From a virus: a stretch of DNA of 64,000 nucleotides. A program made the position numbers and the translations under genes. Numbering within the stretch: position 1 is the first letter of the stretch; each line of letters opens with the position of its first letter. Below, one piece after another: positions 62,677 to 64,000 of the stretch. The DNA lies in IMG/VR virus record IMGVR_UViG_3300050343_000255, positions 42,358 to 106,357 of that record, one strand, 5' to 3'. The notes below the pieces were generated by a model. That model saw only the letters and a list, made by a program, of their open reading frames with translations, did no database searches and was not told the DNA's origin.

Positions 62677-63651
62677 ATGGCTACAACCAAATGCCCTCAA
62701 ATTTCACATCTGGCTGGCTCGGCAATGGAGAACGTGCATGGCACGGGCAAGGGGTTGTCACCCCTGGCACACTCCCAGCGCGAGAAGCGTTTGAAACAGC
62801 AGACGCACTATTTTCTGTCGAGAAGCGCGAGCTCTTCTTCCCCAACAGCAACGCACTTCCAACCAATGATGAGTCCTTGTGGCTCCCATCAAACTCCTAC
62901 GGAGTTGTCCGAACTGACACCCAAGCCTTGCTCGGAGTTGTCACCAAGCAATACGAGATCGTCCAAAACGAATCGCTCCTACGCATGGCGGAGTTCATCC
63001 GTGAAGAGGCAGACATGGACTGCGTCATCGTTCTATCGGACGGAGCCAAAGTCTGTTTTACCGCCACACTCCGTGGTGCGGAGACGGACATCGTCCCTGG
63101 AGACACCGTCAAACGACGAATTGTTGGTTACTTGGGCCACGACGGTAAAACCGGCTGTGGAGCAAAGTTCACAAACATCCGTGTGGTTTGCCAAAACACT
63201 TTGACTGCAGCCTTATCTGGGACTGGTGCTTCTTCAAGCATCACTCACAAGGGAACTGCTAACGCTAACTTCGATGCTCTTATCAACAGTATCGATGTAG
63301 CACGTCAAGACTTCACTACTGAATGTGACCTGATGCGTGAGTTCTCACGATTCAGTATTACTTCTAGTCAATTTAATGACTTTGTAGATGAGGTCTACAA
63401 CATCGACGAAGGTCAAGCCTTCGTAAACGTGACAAAAGCTTGAGCAAGCATTCCGTGAATTGGATACGGTTCTGAATATGCCTCTTTCAGTCTTTGGAAT
63501 GGCTTTAATGCCATCACACAAGCTAGAAACAAGCACACGTAATCAAACTGCTGCTAAGTCTCGTGCACAGTTCGCACGTGGTACTTTCGGCCTTGGTGCT
63601 GTTATAAGCAAGAAAGCTTTCTCTATTGCACAAGAACTAGTTACAGCTTGA
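62677..63651 (+). CDS. DUF932 phage/plasmid-like protein, frame-broken at both ends
   Basis: ~325 aa. ATG 62677 lies 10 bases after GTGTCCAAT; one missing C near 62687 gives MATTQMPSNFTSGWLGNGER, AWHGQGVVTPGTLPAREAFE, the DUF932 start (WHG.G). The body (PSNSYGVVRTDTQALLGVVT; KVCFTATLRGAETDIVPGDT; KFTNIRVVCQNTLTAALSG) is the DUF932 core. It stops at 63441, but the next frame continues EQAFRELDTVLNMPLSVFGM to a TGA at 63651. Break at ACAAAAGCTTGA. DUF932 proteins occur on plasmids and phages; function unknown. Confidence 0.8.
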
Positions 63652-63662
63652 TCGTTAACATT

Positions 63663-63684
63663 GAGGGTACGCATGAGTGCCCTC
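63663..63684 (+). terminator. Hairpin GAGGGTAC-GCATGA-GTGCCCTC
   Basis: 8-bp stem (one G-U); short T tract. Ends the DUF932 transcript. Confidence 0.6.
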
Positions 63685-63728
63685 TAATTGTTACTTTATA
63701 TCTTCATGCAAACTAAGAATAATCTTAT

Positions 63729-64000
63729 ATGTTTATTAAATCAATCAGCACTATTGCTGCTGCTGTCCTCCTCAGTGTCAGCACATCAGTTAGTGCCACA
63801 AACTCAATGTTATCTTCCTGGTACGGTGGATATTTCCACGGCAGGACTACAGCGAACGGTGAAACTTACAATATGTACGGACTTACCGCCGCACATAAAA
63901 CGCTACCTTTCGGTACAAAGCTACGTGTCTGCTATCAAGGATGCGTGGACGTACGTATTAACGATCGTGGTCCTTACATTGGCAGTCGTGAGCTTGATCT
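63729..64000 (+). CDS. RlpA-like double-psi beta-barrel protein, cut by window end
   Basis: 90 codons visible. [20 protein letters not shown] is a signal peptide cleaved near SVSA. The domain [60 protein letters not shown] is the RlpA/DPBB fold, with the DRGP loop including the catalytic Asp known from RlpA lytic transglycosylases. A peptidoglycan-cleaving or cell-wall-modifying exported enzyme; the C-terminus lies outside the window. Confidence 0.85.
   Translation, partial: MFIKSISTIAAAVLLSVSTSVSATNSMLSSWYGGYFHGRTTANGETYNMYGLTAAHKTLPFGTKLRVCYQGCVDVRINDRGPYIGSRELD

Noticed and set aside
62677-63204. 175-codon frame overlapping the DUF932 gene
   Set aside because: Only its first codons are likely used; the DUF932 pattern lies in the other frame, so the rest is a shadow.
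1-64000. Single-subunit phage RNA polymerase, psbA/psbD or other photosynthesis genes besides ferredoxin
   Set aside because: Looked for by motif in all listed frames; none found in this window. They may lie outside it.

Overview
This window looks like about two thirds of a temperate, short-tailed-type cyanophage genome whose host is probably a phycobilisome-bearing marine picocyanobacterium (Synechococcus-like). The reasons: a T7-type DNA polymerase, terminase, portal, capsid and tail-fibre genes; a tyrosine integrase, an excisionase-like gene and an adjacent half tRNA-Pro that looks like an attachment site; and cyanobacterium-linked accessory genes and elements (ferredoxin, NblA-like protein, a glutamine-II 'Downstream-peptide' riboswitch, DUF4278 and DUF932 proteins, a group-2-like sigma factor). 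No tape-measure, tail-tube or sheath gene was recognised. Both window ends lie inside genes.

Layout. 1-7.7 kb (+): small unknown genes, an HNH nuclease, a Dam-like and a deaminase-like protein that both lack catalytic motifs, then an exonuclease and a polymerase encoded as separate genes with a small ORF between them, a LysM protein, the riboswitch-DUF4278 unit and a kinase-like gene. 7.7-10.4 kb (mostly -): small genes including NblA-like and HNH proteins, with a SET-domain gene on +. 10.4-12.2 kb: operator-like repeats, excisionase-like gene, integrase, terminator and tRNA-half att site. 12.3-52.2 kb (-): the virion block, in order away from att: lysine-rich small proteins, GH19 endolysin (on +), receptor-binding/fibre genes with chaperones, neck/structural genes, capsid, an inserted + strand HNH island, sigma factor, scaffold, portal, terminase and glycine-rich/coiled-coil virion proteins. 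52.2-52.8 kb: a non-coding divergent control region. 52.8-64 kb (+): an array of very small genes, most separated by a hairpin terminator, with SSB-like, HAD phosphatase, ferredoxin, a tandem pair of ribbon-helix-helix-like/Cys-cluster proteins, DUF932 and an RlpA-like protein.

How it works together. The integrase, excisionase-like gene and att site make integration likely. A terminator on the minus strand separates the virion operon from the integrase. A phage sigma factor, together with a recurring TACAATAGATA-type -10 element upstream of many genes on both strands, suggests the phage re-programs host RNA polymerase. Clustered GCGTAGTTT repeats occur at three intergenic regions (10.4, 52.3 and 61.6 kb); the last lies just upstream of the two ribbon-helix-helix-like genes, which makes them candidate regulators of all three sites.

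Caveat. Many genes, especially at 11-16 kb and 24-52 kb, are broken by single-base indels, many beside short homopolymers, while the continuation in another frame stays protein-like. I read these mainly as sequencing/assembly errors and annotate the joined gene, saying where the frame breaks. Family assignments rest on motifs seen by eye; no database search was run.
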